Source: Perilla frutescens
Lineage: Eukaryota; Streptophyta; Magnoliopsida; Lamiales; Lamiaceae
Direction: 5' to 3'
Length of the DNA stretch: 64,000 nucleotides
Assembly: GCA_026008535.1 (NCBI GenBank)
Contig: BRKX01000002.1
Coordinates: 31,115,501 to 31,179,500 of the forward strand
The translations under genes and the position numbers were made by a program. How positions within the stretch are numbered: the first letter of the stretch is position 1; every line of letters starts with the position of its first letter. The notes below the pieces were generated by a model. It saw nothing but the letters and a program-made list of their open reading frames with translations. It had not been told where the DNA came from and did no database searches. Shown in pieces: positions 23,854 to 35,821 of the stretch.

Positions 23854-24090
23854 TGTTAAAACTAGAGAGTAGAAGGTGTTTGAATAAATGCTTCAGAGAA
23901 AATTTAGAGAATTTTCAATTGTATCTCCTTGACTGTAAAACTCTATACAAAGGCAAATGAATTACAATATTTATAGAAGCAAACAACCGACTAATTTAAC
24001 AAAATATCTAGCGACTAACTTTCTGAAAGTACAGAAAGCTTGCCACGTGGATCTATAAATATCTTGAAGAACAAAAACTAAGCTTCAACA
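23854..24090 (-). repeat. 5' LTR of the second copia element
   Basis: Starts TGTTAAAAC and ends CTTCAACA, 237 bp, followed by the target duplication ATTTT. Confidence 0.95.
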
Positions 24091-24095
24091 ATTTT

Positions 24096-24973
24096 AATGT
24101 ATTAAACAAGCACCCAAAAGAAAATTACTTATATTTTAGTTCTTGAATGTTTGATTGAGATATTAGTTTTATATTGTAATTAAACCTGTAATAACCATGT
24201 TTTTTTGGGGATTAAATTTTGTAATGTAATCCACATGCCTTGGGGACTCCTTTCATGGGCCTAGTCCAGATAATATGATAATTAGGCTAATCAATTTTTA
24301 ACACAGATTTGTAATTGGGCTTTGTTTTGTTTGAATTTGTTTATGCGTTCAATTTGTGTACACTTATTTCAAGAACATTTGAAATTTTGAATTTCATCAT
24401 GTTATGTATCAACTATTAACCTTCAATTTTTACCGTTTAAAAGAGAAGCACAAACTATTATCATTTTAAAATTCAAACAAGTAAAAAGTACTTTGTTACG
24501 TCCGAAAGTGTATACTATTTGTCTAATTTTATTTCCAAACTTCTAATATAATATTGATTGCATGAAATCTATGATTTGGATTGCATTTCACCCGAATCAC
24601 GTGTAGGGGCGATCAATTCATTTCTAATATAAATTTTACTTTACCAATACGATAACGATATAAATATGATATATTATTAAAATTTTATAATCTTATCGTA
24701 GTGACACAATATGATATGTATTTATTGTACTGTTTATCGTATCACATTAAGTTTTTACAAAAATCTTAGTTTGTTTGGAATACTTAATGTTAGTTCATGT
24801 AATCAGTTTCCGTTTCAATTTATCAAAAAAAAAAAAAAATGTTTCCATTTCAATTATAACATATGAGCAGAAAATCAGCATGTTTATTTATTATTACAAG
24901 ATAAAAACTTATATGAGAATGTCTAACGTGTCATAATCCGTTAGACAGATCAAACCGGCCCAAAACTCGTTCA
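24096..24973. other. Intergenic DNA, no gene seen
   Basis: AT-rich sequence with no recognisable coding frame between the copia target duplication and the SINE target duplication. Confidence 0.4.
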
Positions 24974-24983
24974 AGCCCGCCCC

Positions 24984-25285
24984 TTTTTATTTATTTATTT
25001 TTTGTCAAGGTAACCTGCCGCCGCTATCGAGGTGCGTATTGAGTAAATCCCGCCCTTGTGTAATAGTTGGAAATCACACAGGGGAGGTTAACCACACTAT
25101 CGATGTGCGCATTGAGTAAACCCCACCCTTGTGTAATAGCTGGAAACCACACAGGGGAGGTTAACCACACTTTGCAAGCCAGGTGTGACAGACTCACACA
25201 TAGTGGTGTTGGTGGTGAGATTTGAATTTGAGATCTTTGACCTCAAGATAACACCACTCTACCATTAGGTCATCCCCAAAGGGAC
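24984..25285 (-). mobile_element. tRNA-derived SINE, copy 1, with internal 73-bp duplication
   Basis: Flanked by the perfect 10-bp target duplication AGCCCGCCCC (24974-24983 and 25286-25295). On the minus strand the 5' part has an A-box-like GACCTAATGGTAGAGTGG and a B-box-like AAATTCAAATCTC, the internal promoter for RNA polymerase III; the 3' end is A-rich (AAATAAATAAAT). It shares structure and many words with copy 2 at 26751-26997. A 73-bp segment is present twice in tandem (25024-25096 and about 25097-25169). Confidence 0.8.
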
Positions 25286-25299
25286 AGCCCGCCCCAATT

Positions 25300-26018
25300 G
25301 ATCCTAGTAGAGTTGGTGCCCTTTTCTTTTCCAATTTTTTTTGTATTTTACCCCAATTAAATTATCAAGCATAATGCACGAGTCCACACGTCGGATGAGT
25401 ACACAGAAATTTAATTATCGAATGCAGTCTATGAGCCCACACGTTAGCATGAATGAGTACATCACGCGAGACGCTAGATAAAAAATTTAAATATATATTT
25501 GTAAAAAAATAAAAAAAATAAAAAGAAAAGACTGAAAAAAAGGAAGCATTGAGAAAAACAGATTGAAAAGAAAAAAGAAAAAGAGGAGTCCCTCACAATA
25601 TCTAATCATTACAAGTTACAACTAGAAAAAAAATGCTAAAAACACAGCTAAAAAAAGAATATACTACACTTTGCAATAAATTCCCTCCAAATCCAAACCC
25701 CTAGTCCCCAAATATTAAACCACCCAATCAACATTCATCCACTCAAAGTCGACCCCTCCTCACAAACACTGACAGATGAAGAAAAATCAAGCAATCTGTA
25801 TGCATACATTCAACTATACATACATGAAATCCTCCCCAATTTTGCTGCCCTAGTTATCCAAATCCTCCCTGCAGCTCGTTCTACTCATAATTATTTCACA
25901 TGTTTTTTAAAAAATAAAATAAAAAAGGTCTGGGCGTAAGGAGCGCATCAGATGAGCATTAAATCTCAGGGAAATATAAACAACGAGTATAACCACCGGA
26001 TTTTGATCGATTTAGGTC
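25300..26018 (+). promoter_or_regulatory. Upstream region and 5' leader of the NIPA-like gene
   Basis: A-rich DNA with no coding frame. Pyrimidine-rich CTCCTCACAAAC and CCTCCCCAATTTTGC stretches near 25755-25865 are typical of plant leaders. No firm TATA box is assigned. Confidence 0.35.
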
Positions 26019-26307
26019 ATGTTTAAGGATAATTTAATTGGAGTTGGATTAGCTGTGGGATCGAGCGCGTTTATTGGATCCAGCTTCATCATCAAGAAGA
26101 AGGGTTTACAGAGAGCTGGCGCACTGGGCTCTCGAGCTGGTAAGTGTTACTTTTTGTGATTTTTTTGGGTAATTGGAGTTGGTTTTGTCGTTTTAATGTG
26201 TGAATTTTGGATCTTGATGTTGTCTTATTAGGCTTTTTGTGCGATTTTTCTCCCTTGCTTTTCTTCGGAGAAAGGTAGAATTTTTGTACATTGTTTTTCT
26301 TGGGATG

Positions 26308-26353
<46 letters not shown>

Positions 26354-29300
26354 TTATATGATGAAGTGGAGAATAGATGCTGTAATTATGGTAATATTAA
26401 AGAGTGAACATTATGCTCATTCTTGATCATATTTACCAAGTTTAACTCTTATCGTAGATTAAGGGAAATAAACCGAATTTGTACGTCTTGAGTGGCTTTC
26501 TGAGCAAGAGGGTACTTGCCAGCTTCAGAATTATATGTTTCTGGGTACAGAAACCTAATGAGGAGTATGTAATTGGAAAAGGAAAAGAATGTTTTTCCTC
26601 ATAGTACATTGCATAAAATATATGAGGCCTCACGGAGTGTCGGCATAATTTTAATTTCTATGCAAAGTTAACATTTGCAGAGGTGATATTTGTGTACTGG
26701 CATTCAGCAGAGGAAACTAGTTAGCTATGCTAGTATTCATTTCAATGGTTCCATCCCCCACCCACCCACACACCGATAACAGAACTCACAAGTTCACAAC
26801 CACTACATGAAGGTTTGCATTGGGTAAACCTTATCTCATGCAATAGCTTGCAAACCAAATGAGAGGGGTGAACTTCACTAGGCAAGCCTTGTGCGACGTG
26901 CCTGACCTAGTGGCATGGATGTTGGGATTTGAATTTGATACCTCAGCTTTAAGCACCCACTACATCCACTAGGCTATTTCTCTTGGGGTTGGGGTCTCAT
27001 TTCAGTGGTTTTGATAAGACATAACTGATGACAAAATGTTAATTGTAGCTGTCCGTGTAATTTTATTTATAGAACTGATTGCTTGGTGAAACTTTTGCAT
27101 AATATTGTCTGAAGCTGTTATTTTGACATCATTTTTAATGATTTCATTCCTTAATTGAATTTGAAGGTTCAGGAGGACATGGATACTTGCTAGAACCACT
27201 GTGGTGGATAGGAATGTTTACTAGTAAGGGTTGTTTTTTTTTTCATTTAGACGAAATGAGTATGCTGTTTCTATGACTATAGTCATACTAAAGGTCTAAT
27301 TTTCTCAGTGGTCGTTGGGGAGTTTGCCAATTTTGTTGCTTATATGTATGCCCCTGCTGTCCTTGTCACACCACTTGGAGCATTAAGTATAATTGTCAGG
27401 TAAGTGTGTGTTTAACCCCTTCATCCCCTCTTCAGCCAATTTCTTTACCTTCAATAAATAATTACATTGTAAAAATAAAAAAATACCTTTTGATAATGGC
27501 ATATACTCTATATCTAGTTGACAGTATTATTAATAAAAAAAATTAAACAATCATCGCTTTCCTTGACTTGACAGTGCCGTTTTAGCTCATTTCTTACTGA
27601 ACGAGAACTTGAGAAAGTTAGGAATCTTGGGATGCGTTTTGTGTATAGTGGGCTCTACGATTATTGTGCTTCATGCACCTGGTGAACATGCTATCAGCTC
27701 AGTTGAAGAAATCTGGGAATTGGCAGTACAGCCAGGTGAATCTATGCACTTTAATAACCGCTGCTTTGGTATTCTTGTGCTTTTTTCTGTCTATAATAAA
27801 TGAGGGGAAAACATGAAAAAAGAAAGGGTATCTGTATTACTTTGTATGGTTTCTTGGTCCAGCTTTTCTTTTGTATGCGGCTTCAGCAGTAGCTGTGGTG
27901 TTGGTGCTTGTGTTGTATTGTGGACCACGCTATGGACAGACAGACATCATGGTTTACATTGGGGTTTGTTCTGTAATTGGATCCTTAACTGTAAGCGCAT
28001 GTTCTTTCTTTTGACTACTTCATACAAACATCATGGTTTTCATGCTTGTTACTGAAAGGGGATGTAGGAAACAAGTATTGCTAATTAAATCTTGTTTCTC
28101 AGACTGATGAAAAAGTGCTTCTTCATTGCAGGTTATGAGTGTTAAAGCAATAGGCATTGCTATAAAACTCACATTGGAGGGCAATAGCCAGGTAGCCCAC
28201 TTCAAGTCCTGGGTATTTGCCACGGTGGCAGTTACATGCGTTATCACTCAGTTGAACTACTTGAATAAGGTCGGAAGGGTCCTTCCTTTATATCCCAGTA
28301 TCTTTTATCATTCATAAAGATAAGGATATTAAAATGTTTTTTTGGGGATGGAATTTCTGAGCATAGCAAATTTTCACATAATTTCCAAATGAATTTTCAC
28401 TATTTCATTTAGAGAAAAAGTAAGTGACTATGCCTTGGTTGAGCAGTCTAATGAGGTAGTGCATGAGTTTGATACAATATCTTAGAAACATGTAGACATA
28501 AAGATTCAAATATTCAAAAAGTATTTTCTTTTTTTGCTTTTAAGCCTTCAAGTTAAATGAAGACATAATTTAACACACTAGTTGATTAGTATTGTAAGTT
28601 GGAATGGAACCTCAGAAATTTGTCCACATAATGTGAAGATGCAAATGTCTTGTGAAAAGTAACAAATGCATGCCATAGCTTCTTCAACAGAAGATCCAAA
28701 TTCTTTGCAGATTGTTATGCAGTAACGTAATACTCATGTTTTTGTTTTTTTCTGTTTTTTTTTTATTTAATTGCTGTGCCCTGTTCAGTAATCTTGTTGC
28801 TCAACTCTGGTTTAGGCTTAAGTTTTATGGATAATAATGGCTTCTTTCCAGGCTTTGGACACATTTAACACCACTGTAGTATCTCCAATCTATTATGCCA
28901 TGTTCACATCACTCACAATTGTTGCCAGTGCCATCATGTTCAAGGTATTTGTAGTGTTGCGTGGTGGTTTTGCAGTGTAGTTAATATCTGTCAGAACTAT
29001 AACTATTTTCTTCTACTTCAGGATTGGTCTGGTCAGAGTGCTAGTAACATCGTCTCAGTTCTCTGTGGTTTTATTACTGTGCTTTCGGGTACAATGGTTT
29101 TGCACAACACGAGAGATCCGGAAAAACAGCTAACTAGAGGTAATAACCTCCACTTTTCATGTCAAATGAGATGAAGTATGAACTTTCTTTATTTCTAACA
29201 CACTTCAATCCATTTTTTTAAGGAACTTGCATGCATTGACGACGCTTGCAATTTATGACTGCATCTACTTGTTGCCATGAATGTCATTAATAATCTGCGC

Positions 29301-29632
29301 ATATGCAAATTTTGATGTCCAGTTATATATCTTGCTCGGTGTGTTTGTATTTTGCTATACTTAGATAGATAGAAATCAATTGTATAAAAAAATAGCTAGA
29401 AACCAATCAAGAAAGTCATCATAGTAAGAAAACAATGATCTTCTATTGGAGCCAAAAGCGTCTATGAAAGATATTTGACTACTCTAGCTTCGGACATCCT
29501 GCAGATTATTCGGTGCTATCTCCGCAAATATCTTGGGTTGTCCATTCAAATGGTGAGATATGGAAGCAGAAAGACAATGACGGCCTACAAAATGAATACG
29601 TTGCAATCATCCATCAAGACCATTTTAAATAG
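26019..29632 (+). CDS. NIPA-family magnesium transporter, nine exons
   Basis: Exons: 26019-26139, 27167-27223, 27309-27399, 27575-27735, 27863-27990, 28132-28269, 28852-28944, 29022-29139 and 29505-29632. They join in frame through GT-AG introns to 344 aa plus stop, the usual NIPA (DUF803) length. These are membrane proteins with about nine helices, classed as Mg2+ transporters. Landmarks: IGSSFIIKKKGL, YLLEPLWWIGM, GEFANFVAYMYAPA, LVTPLGALSIIVSAVLAHF, LGCVLCIVGSTIIVLHAP, YIGVCSVIGSLTVMSVKA, LNYLNKALDTFNTTVVSPIYY, and the C-terminal SPQISWVV...IIHQDHFK. The start matches the family N terminus (MFKDNLIG). The intron 6 donor, AAG|GTCGGA, is weak at positions +3 to +5. Intron 1 contains a SINE and a GT microsatellite. 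No lesion seen. Confidence 0.95.
26309..26351 (+). repeat. (GT)n microsatellite in NIPA intron 1
   Basis: About twenty GT dinucleotides in a row, likely polymorphic. Confidence 0.95.
26751..26997 (-). mobile_element. tRNA-derived SINE, copy 2, in NIPA intron 1
   Basis: Flanked by a 13-bp target duplication CATTTCARTGGTT (26738-26750 and 26998-27010, one mismatch). On the minus strand the 5' end has an A-box TAGCCTAGTGG and, about 50 bases on, a B-box-like ATTCAAATCCC. The body shares the GCATTGGGTAAACC, CAATAGCTTGCAAACCA and GGCAAGCCTTGTG segments with copy 1. 247 bp; antisense to the host gene. Confidence 0.85.
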
Positions 29633-29762
29633 GGAATTTCTTGATCAAGAACAGTCGAGTAGCTTATTCCAGACTATACGAGGATCTAGACTTATGTGGA
29701 GGGTCGTGGTGATGGTGAACGTCAATTTTCTGGTAAGATCTCGACACATTCACTGATCATGG
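29633..29762 (+). other. NIPA 3' untranslated region, also found at 49 kb
   Basis: Starts right after the stop codon. A very similar copy is present at 49031-49188, with a stretch of more than 40 identical bases. GTAAGATCT within it is a possible donor for a 3'-UTR intron. Confidence 0.6.
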
Positions 29763-31129
29763 ATATTTTTTAATTATTTTTCTTAACAGTACTCGTATCG
29801 ATTGATATTTATAGTTGTCTGGTTAACATTCAATTATATTCTCCCATTGGGGTTAGAGAGTTGTGAGCTAGATGTAAAATAACTTGAGCATTCTTTGATC
29901 GTGTACGTGTACCACTTGCCAAAAATGGTTCATATATTTCATATTTGTTGTATTAGTTTTGATTGAAATCTATATAGTATTTTTGTTTTTTTTGTTTTTT
30001 TGGTATTAAGGAGAACTCAATGTATGAGTTATCGGAGCCTGAGCCTCGCATCGTTGTTGGGCCCCGCCTCCGTCGATCTGGGCGTTACAAGTGGGGAGCT
30101 AAGCTAAAAATTTATTACTTGGTTATAATTAGTGTCGTGACACTCCTAGTCAAACAAAGTTGTAATTAGGAGAGGGCATGTATCACTTAATTGATAATTC
30201 TTAATTGCTCTGCAGATCTGACTTTATCTGAATTTAATTTATATTTTCCCTCAATTCAAGGTTGCCAAAACGATTCACGATGCCGTCGGTTTAAGTGGTG
30301 ACTTCGATAAGTTTTTTCTACTTTTTAATTTGAAAAACCAAGTGGCGCCTATTCCTAAACAAAACTTAACTAATGAAGTAATACCTCAGTCATAGAGGCG
30401 ACTTTGCTTTGTTAATTGCCTTTATGATGTCAATCATTATCTAATCATTTCCAATATTTATATATTTACGTTATAATTATTGTAAATGATTCCCAGATTA
30501 GTTTTTTAAGTTATTACCCATTTGGTCCAAAAATGTAGTCCATTTTTTACACATACTATTAAGAAAATGTGTTTAATGTACTTGAAAAGGTAAAATTGTA
30601 TTGTACAATTTTTTTTTCCTACTATGCTCTTATTTATTGATTCAAAAGAAAAGGAATGTTAATTTCAAAGAACATTAAATATATAAAGGTATATTGAGAA
30701 AAATTTAAATTTAATACTTATATATAAGGAAATTATACTATAATTTTTAGACGGACAAAAAAGAAATAAAAGAATACAATTATGGGACATATGGAGTATA
30801 TAATTTTTTATTATTGTTCTAAAATCATAATGAACTAATTTTGTAATGAAGACTTTCTTAGTTTTTCTATTCATAATAGCAGAAGATCACTCATAAGAAT
30901 ATAAAGCTCGACCTAAAAATGAAGGCTTAAATGCTCACGAGCTTGTCATAATATTAACGTTATGGTGAACTTAAAAGATAAATGAGAATTTCTTTCAAGA
31001 AGATTCTCACACACATTGACCATATACTACCAAACTCTAAATGATCAATCAACGACAACATCACTAAAAATAATAATAGTTGAATAATGATAATCACCAT
31101 ATGTGAAATGACAACAATAAAAACAAAAA
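29763..31129. other. Intergenic DNA, no gene seen
   Basis: AT-rich, with a small GC-richer patch near 30020-30110 (GGGCCCCGCCTCCG) that may be transposon debris. Confidence 0.4.
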
Positions 31130-31780
31130 GAGTAAATTGCAATTCGATTCCTAACATTTGAACGTTTTAACAAAAATAACCAACATTTTAATAACAATTT
31201 AATTCTTAACCTTTGAATGTTTTAACAACAATTCAATGTTTTAATACTACAATTTAATCCCTAACATTTGAATATTTTTTAATATAAATGACCCAACATT
31301 TTTTTGGCAAAAATGTTCTTCCAGTCAATTTCGAACGATTTTCTACTCTTAAATAAGTTAGACAATCTATATAATAGAATGACATTTTTACCGGTCAACC
31401 TTTGAATGTTTTAACAACAATTCAATGTTTTAATACTACAATTTAATCCCTAACATTTGAATATTTTTTAATATAAATGACCCAACATTTTTTTGGCAAA
31501 AATGTTCTTCCAGTCAATTTCGAACAATTTTCTACTCTTAAATAAGTTAGACAATCTATATAATAGAATGACATTTTTGCCGGAAAAACAATCAAAAGGA
31601 CATTTTTGACCAAAATGCTGGGTCATTTTTGTTGAAACGTCCAAATGTTAGATCTAAATTGCAATATTAAGATGTTGAGTTATTTCTGTTAAAACATCCA
31701 AGTATTATGGATTAAATTATAATTTTAAAATGTTGGATTCTTTTTGTTAACATTATTGGGAATATAATTGTAATTTACCC
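31130..31780. mobile_element. Fold-back MITE-like element upstream of the first P450
   Basis: The left end GAGTAAATTGCAATTCGATTCC and the reverse complement of the right end, GGGTAAATTACAATTATATT, form an inverted pair that continues inward with matching AACA and CCAACATTTTA words. Ends reading GGGTAAATTGCAATTT are common in plant MULE-like MITEs. No target duplication was found. It ends about 175 bp before the P450 start codon. Confidence 0.55.
31208..31585. repeat. 189-bp tandem duplication
   Basis: Copies 31208-31396 and 31397-31585 are nearly identical; only single-base differences such as CGAACG/CGAACA and TTACCGG/TTGCCGG are seen. This implies a recent event inside the fold-back element. 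Confidence 0.9.
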
Positions 31781-31955
31781 AAATAATAATTGTCAACATG
31801 TTTAGGTAATAAAACGCCATATGTGCCTTACGCATAAATAATTTTGGTGTTTCAATGTCTACTAAAACAATTTGAAGTTCGATATAGCAATAACCATCAA
31901 CCACCAACACACATCCCGCGATTTATCACTTCGATCATATTACATTTGTGTTGAT

Positions 31956-34238
31956 ATGGAGAAACATCCTTGGCTTCAAATCATCGTAACTTTTGCTTTA
32001 GCAGTAATTCTTGGACTGCTTTTCCGGCTGTACAGCGCTGTGGTGGCAGCACTGCGACGGCTGCGGCGCGTGCTGAACGAGCAGGGCGTTGGAGGGCCAC
32101 CACCAGCTTTTCTGCTTGGTAACATCTTGGACATCAAGAAGTCACAAACCAGCTCAGCTGCGAAGGCGGCGGCTGCCGCCGCCAGCGCCGGAACTCACAA
32201 CTGTGGGGGTGTTCTCTTCTCTGTTCTTGATGAATGGAGGCGGCAATACGGTTGAGTATTACTATAATATTATTACGAACTAGTTAATCTTTGTTTAATT
32301 ACATATATGTATATATTCTATAGTTTTATAATGTTGTCTCAATTAAGAGTAGAGTGTGATTAATTGCAGGTGATATATATACGTTTTCACTGGGTAATAA
32401 AGCAATATTAGTCGTGAATAACTATGATGTATTAAAAGAGGTGACGACATGCATATCGCACGATTTGGGGAAACCTTCGTTTACTAGAATACATACTGAG
32501 CCTTTGTTCGGCAGCGGCGTTGTAACATCAAATGGCAAAGTCTGGGCTTATCAGAGGAAGATTATTGCCCCTGAATTCTTCAGTGACAAAGTCAAGGTAT
32601 ATACTAATATATATACATATCTATTTTCGATCGTGAAATATATATCGTACTAGTATGAATTGAAGATGTGGATTGGATTGGAGGGATCAAATTAATTAAA
32701 TATTAATATTCTCTCTTGATTTATATGCATATATATGGTTGTAGGGAATGACAAATTTGATTCGACAATCTGCATTGATGTTGATAGATTCATGGAATTG
32801 TGTGATCGATGGTGAAGGTGGTATTAAAGCAGATATCAAAATTGATGAATTCTTGAGAAAATTCTCAGGAGACGTAATTTCCAGAGCTTGTTTTGGAAGC
32901 AGCTATGTTGAAGGGGAGCAACTTTTTCAGAAACTTACAGATCTTCAACAACTTACAGCCAAGAGAAGTTTCTCTCTATGCATTCCAGGCATGAGGTGAC
33001 ATTTTTCATTTCTTGTTTTTTGTTTTCGTGGCTGATGTAGTTGGGGAAATGACGATATCAAAATTAAAACGTTGTGGGTAGTAACGGTATTAAGGTTAAA
33101 ATAAAAACAAAACTACTATATATTATTGATTTAGGGGATCAATAATGTTCTTCGTCTCAATCGTATGAATTATGAATTTAATGAGTTGTGGTTGTTGATA
33201 TATAATATAATGTAGATATGCTCCCACAAAGCTGAATAGGAGAGCATGGGAGCTGCAGAGAGATGTGAGAGAATTGATCTTGAAATTAGTAAAACAAAAA
33301 AATGAAGCAAATATGTTGCAAATGATTCTGGAAGGGGCTCAGAGCAGCAATCTGAGGCCGGATGCAGTAGAGAAGTTCACCATTGACAACTGCAAAAGCA
33401 TTTATTTTGCTGGATTCGAGACGACTGCCATTGCAGCATCTTGGTGCCTAATGCTATTAGCTTCCAATCCAGAATGGCAACACCGCGTACGAGAGGAGGT
33501 TGTTGGACTTTGCAACGGACAACTTCCCCATTCTGACTCCATTAGGCAGATGAAAAAGGTAATTTTAACCATGATCATAATTTTTTAAATAAGAATAAGA
33601 AAAAAAGAAAATTAGGAGAAATAAATATATGAAGGAATTAAAGGGAGTGAAAAGCATGTTACTTCAAATAAGAAATTAAAGTGGCTAAATATATTCCTAT
33701 AAAAATGACTAATTAAAATAATAACTTTTCTTATCAAAAGTGGCTAGGATTAAAATATGCGTGCTAGTTTATACATAGAGTTATTGACATTTTTTTTTGG
33801 CAGCTGACAATGGTGATCAATGAATCACTAAGGCTTTATCCTCCAGTGAGTGTAGTAGCAAGAGAAGCATTAAACGAGCTCAAATTCACCAACACTCGTA
33901 TCCCAAAGGGTATTACTATATGGATGTTGGTAACAACTTTGCATACGGATCCAGACATATGGGGGCCAGATTCTTACCAGTTTAAACCAGAGAGGTTCGC
34001 CAATGGTACAACTGGTGCCTGCAAGCTGCCGCATTCATTCACGCCTTTTGGGTTCGGTCCCAGGTTATGCTTGGGGCTAAACCTAGCCATGGCCGAACTC
34101 AAGATACTTGTTGCTCTCATATTGTCCAATTTCCATCTCTCTCTCTCCCCAAAATATGTTCATGCTCCAGTCATGAATTTAGTTCTCGAACCGGGAAGTG
34201 GGGTCGATCTCCTCATTCAAAAGTTGAAGATCAGATGA
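31956..34238 (+). CDS. CYP714: Cytochrome P450, CYP714-like, five exons, intact
   Basis: Exons 31956-32250, 32370-32596, 32745-32995, 33216-33558 and 33804-34238 join in frame to 516 aa plus stop. It belongs to the CYP72 clan; the CYP714 family oxidises gibberellins and, in some plants, triterpenoids. Visible parts: an N-terminal membrane anchor (about residues 7-30), a Pro-rich hinge GGPPPA, I-helix AGFETTA (about 323-329), ESLR of the ExxR motif (379-382), PERF (434-437) and heme loop FGFGPRLCLG with the haem-ligand Cys at about 461. An alanine-rich insert follows KKSQ in exon 1. It shares intron positions and phases with the P450 at 42651-48204. Substrate and subfamily are not determined here. 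Confidence 0.93.
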
Positions 34239-34430
34239 ATGTTTCTGCGCCTTCATTTTATGAGATCAACATGTTATGTGAACGTGTTCCTTAATTTTCA
34301 ATGGGACCACTTGTTTGAAATATATATTTCTACCGCCTAATATCATAATTAACTAATGTTGTAGTAACACCGTACATTTAATTTGAATAACTAATGTTAG
34401 AAATAACGCGGTTGATAACCTAGGATATTT

Positions 34431-34766
34431 AGGCCTTGTTTGTTTTTATTTTCAATATCAATTTTCAGTTTTCAATATTTTCAGTTCAATTTATATGGTG
34501 TATTGATTTTTAAAAAAAATGTAACAATACTATTATGATGAATGATTTAATGTTTAGAGTTATAGGTTTGGAAAATGGAAATATGTTTATTTGATTATAT
34601 TTTCAATTTGAAATATGTGGTTGAGATGAAAAGATAAATATTTGTGTAGTTATGATGAATATTTAATTAATGGGTACCACTGTAATGATATATAGATGAT
34701 TGAATATGTTATATTAGATAGGAAAAGTTTAAAACTAAATTTGATAGTGAGTAAAACAAACGTGTT
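34431..34766. mobile_element. MITE-like repeat, possibly hAT-type
   Basis: GGCCTTGTTTGTTTT at the left and AAAACAAACG at the right form a short inverted pair of the kind seen at ends of plant hAT-like MITEs. Target duplication not established. Confidence 0.3.
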
Positions 34767-34794
34767 TTGGGTGTTTTGAATAAGGCTAAATATA

Positions 34795-34985
34795 TACTTA
34801 TGTCCTGAATTTTAACAATTTTTCTAAAAATGTCCCGAGCTTTAAATAATACTAAAATATGTCCTGAGCTTTAACATTTTTTCTAAAAATGTCCCGAACT
34901 TTGAACTTTTGTCTAAAAATGACCAAAACTTAAAAAAATACAAAAAAAAATCTCATGAACTTTTCATTTTTTGTAAAAATGTCAT
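34795..34985. repeat. Degenerate short tandem repeat
   Basis: The phrase TAAAAATGTCC(C)GA-CTTT recurs at roughly 30-60-bp steps (34800, 34850, 34880 and later). Confidence 0.5.
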
Positions 34986-34994
34986 GGGATTCAA

Positions 34995-35821
34995 TTTCCA
35001 GCATCAAATTAATGATTTGGCTTGGCTCATCCCACAAAACCAATGGATGATCAGGGAAATGATGGGCAAGTTACTTTGGTGAGAAACTTGATGAACAATG
35101 ATGCTCTGAGCTGGAAAACAGATTTGGTCAGAACTTTATTTTGTAGGGAAGATGCAGATGAAATTATCTCTATCCCCTTGAGTGACAGACGGCCGCCAAA
35201 TTGTCAAATTTGGAAACCTTCTAAGAATGTGAAGTTTTCTATCAAAACGGCTTATCACTTAGCCGTTAAAACCTCATCCCATCTGCCACCTCTTCGCGCC
35301 TCACCTAGCTACCAACCAAAGGATTGGACTCGTTTGTGGCAAATAAAAACTATTCCTAGAGTGAAAACATTTCTCTGGCATGCTTGTCTCTGTTCCTTGC
35401 CTACTAAAGACAATCTTATGAGACGTGGGATTTGTGTTGACCCTATATGTGAACTGTGTGGAGAAGCAACAGAGTCAATTGACCACCTCTTGTGTAAGTG
35501 CTGCACTACAGCAAAAATCTGGTACCTGAGCCCCTTAAGAATCAATACTGAGCTTGCCATTCTTTTCTCCTTTAAGGAGATATTTTGGAGTTAATTAAAT
35601 AGTGCGCACACAGAGGTCATTAAGCTTATGGCGTATACTGTATCAGAAATTTAGAATGGAAGAAATCGCTTGATTTTTGACAAAAAGCATTTCCATTTCG
35701 ATGAAATTATTGGAAAAGCTCAAAGGATTTGGATGGAAGGTATGAATGATCAAAAGATGCTTATGGGCCAACCCCAGTCGATCTCTATTGCTAAATGGTC
35801 TGCTCTACCCGTAGGTTTCTG
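34995..35821 (+). pseudogene. LINE reverse transcriptase C-terminal zinc-binding region (zf-RVT) remnant
   Basis: The open stretch to 35594 encodes the zf-RVT domain of plant LINEs: NCQIWKPSKNVKFSIKTAYHL, RLWQIKTIPRVKTFLWHAC, LPTKDNLMRRGI, CELCGEATESIDHLLCKC. After a stop, 35595-35821 retains RLIFDKKHFHFDEI and a following segment typical of the region before RNase H, with further stops. There is no 5' part or poly-A tail. The upstream 60 bases fit the same protein in another frame. Confidence 0.85.

Larger units (their letters stand above)
11756..24090 (-). mobile_element. Full-length Ty1/copia retrotransposon, split by a nested gypsy element
   Basis: Two 237-bp LTRs (11756-11992 and 23854-24090), both TGTTAAAACT...CTTCAACA, are flanked by the 5-bp target duplication ATTTT (11751-11755 and 24091-24095). 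The primer-binding site and gag lie next to the right LTR, so the element reads on the minus strand. Removing the inner insertion leaves about 4.8 kb, a normal copia length. By eye the two LTRs differ at about 15 of 237 positions. Gag and pol contain several nonsense codons and frameshifts, so the copy is dead. Confidence 0.95.

Noticed and set aside
29475..29756. 93-residue frame at the end of the NIPA gene
   Set aside because: It overlaps exon 9 in a different frame; the spliced exon gives the conserved C terminus ending QDHFK.
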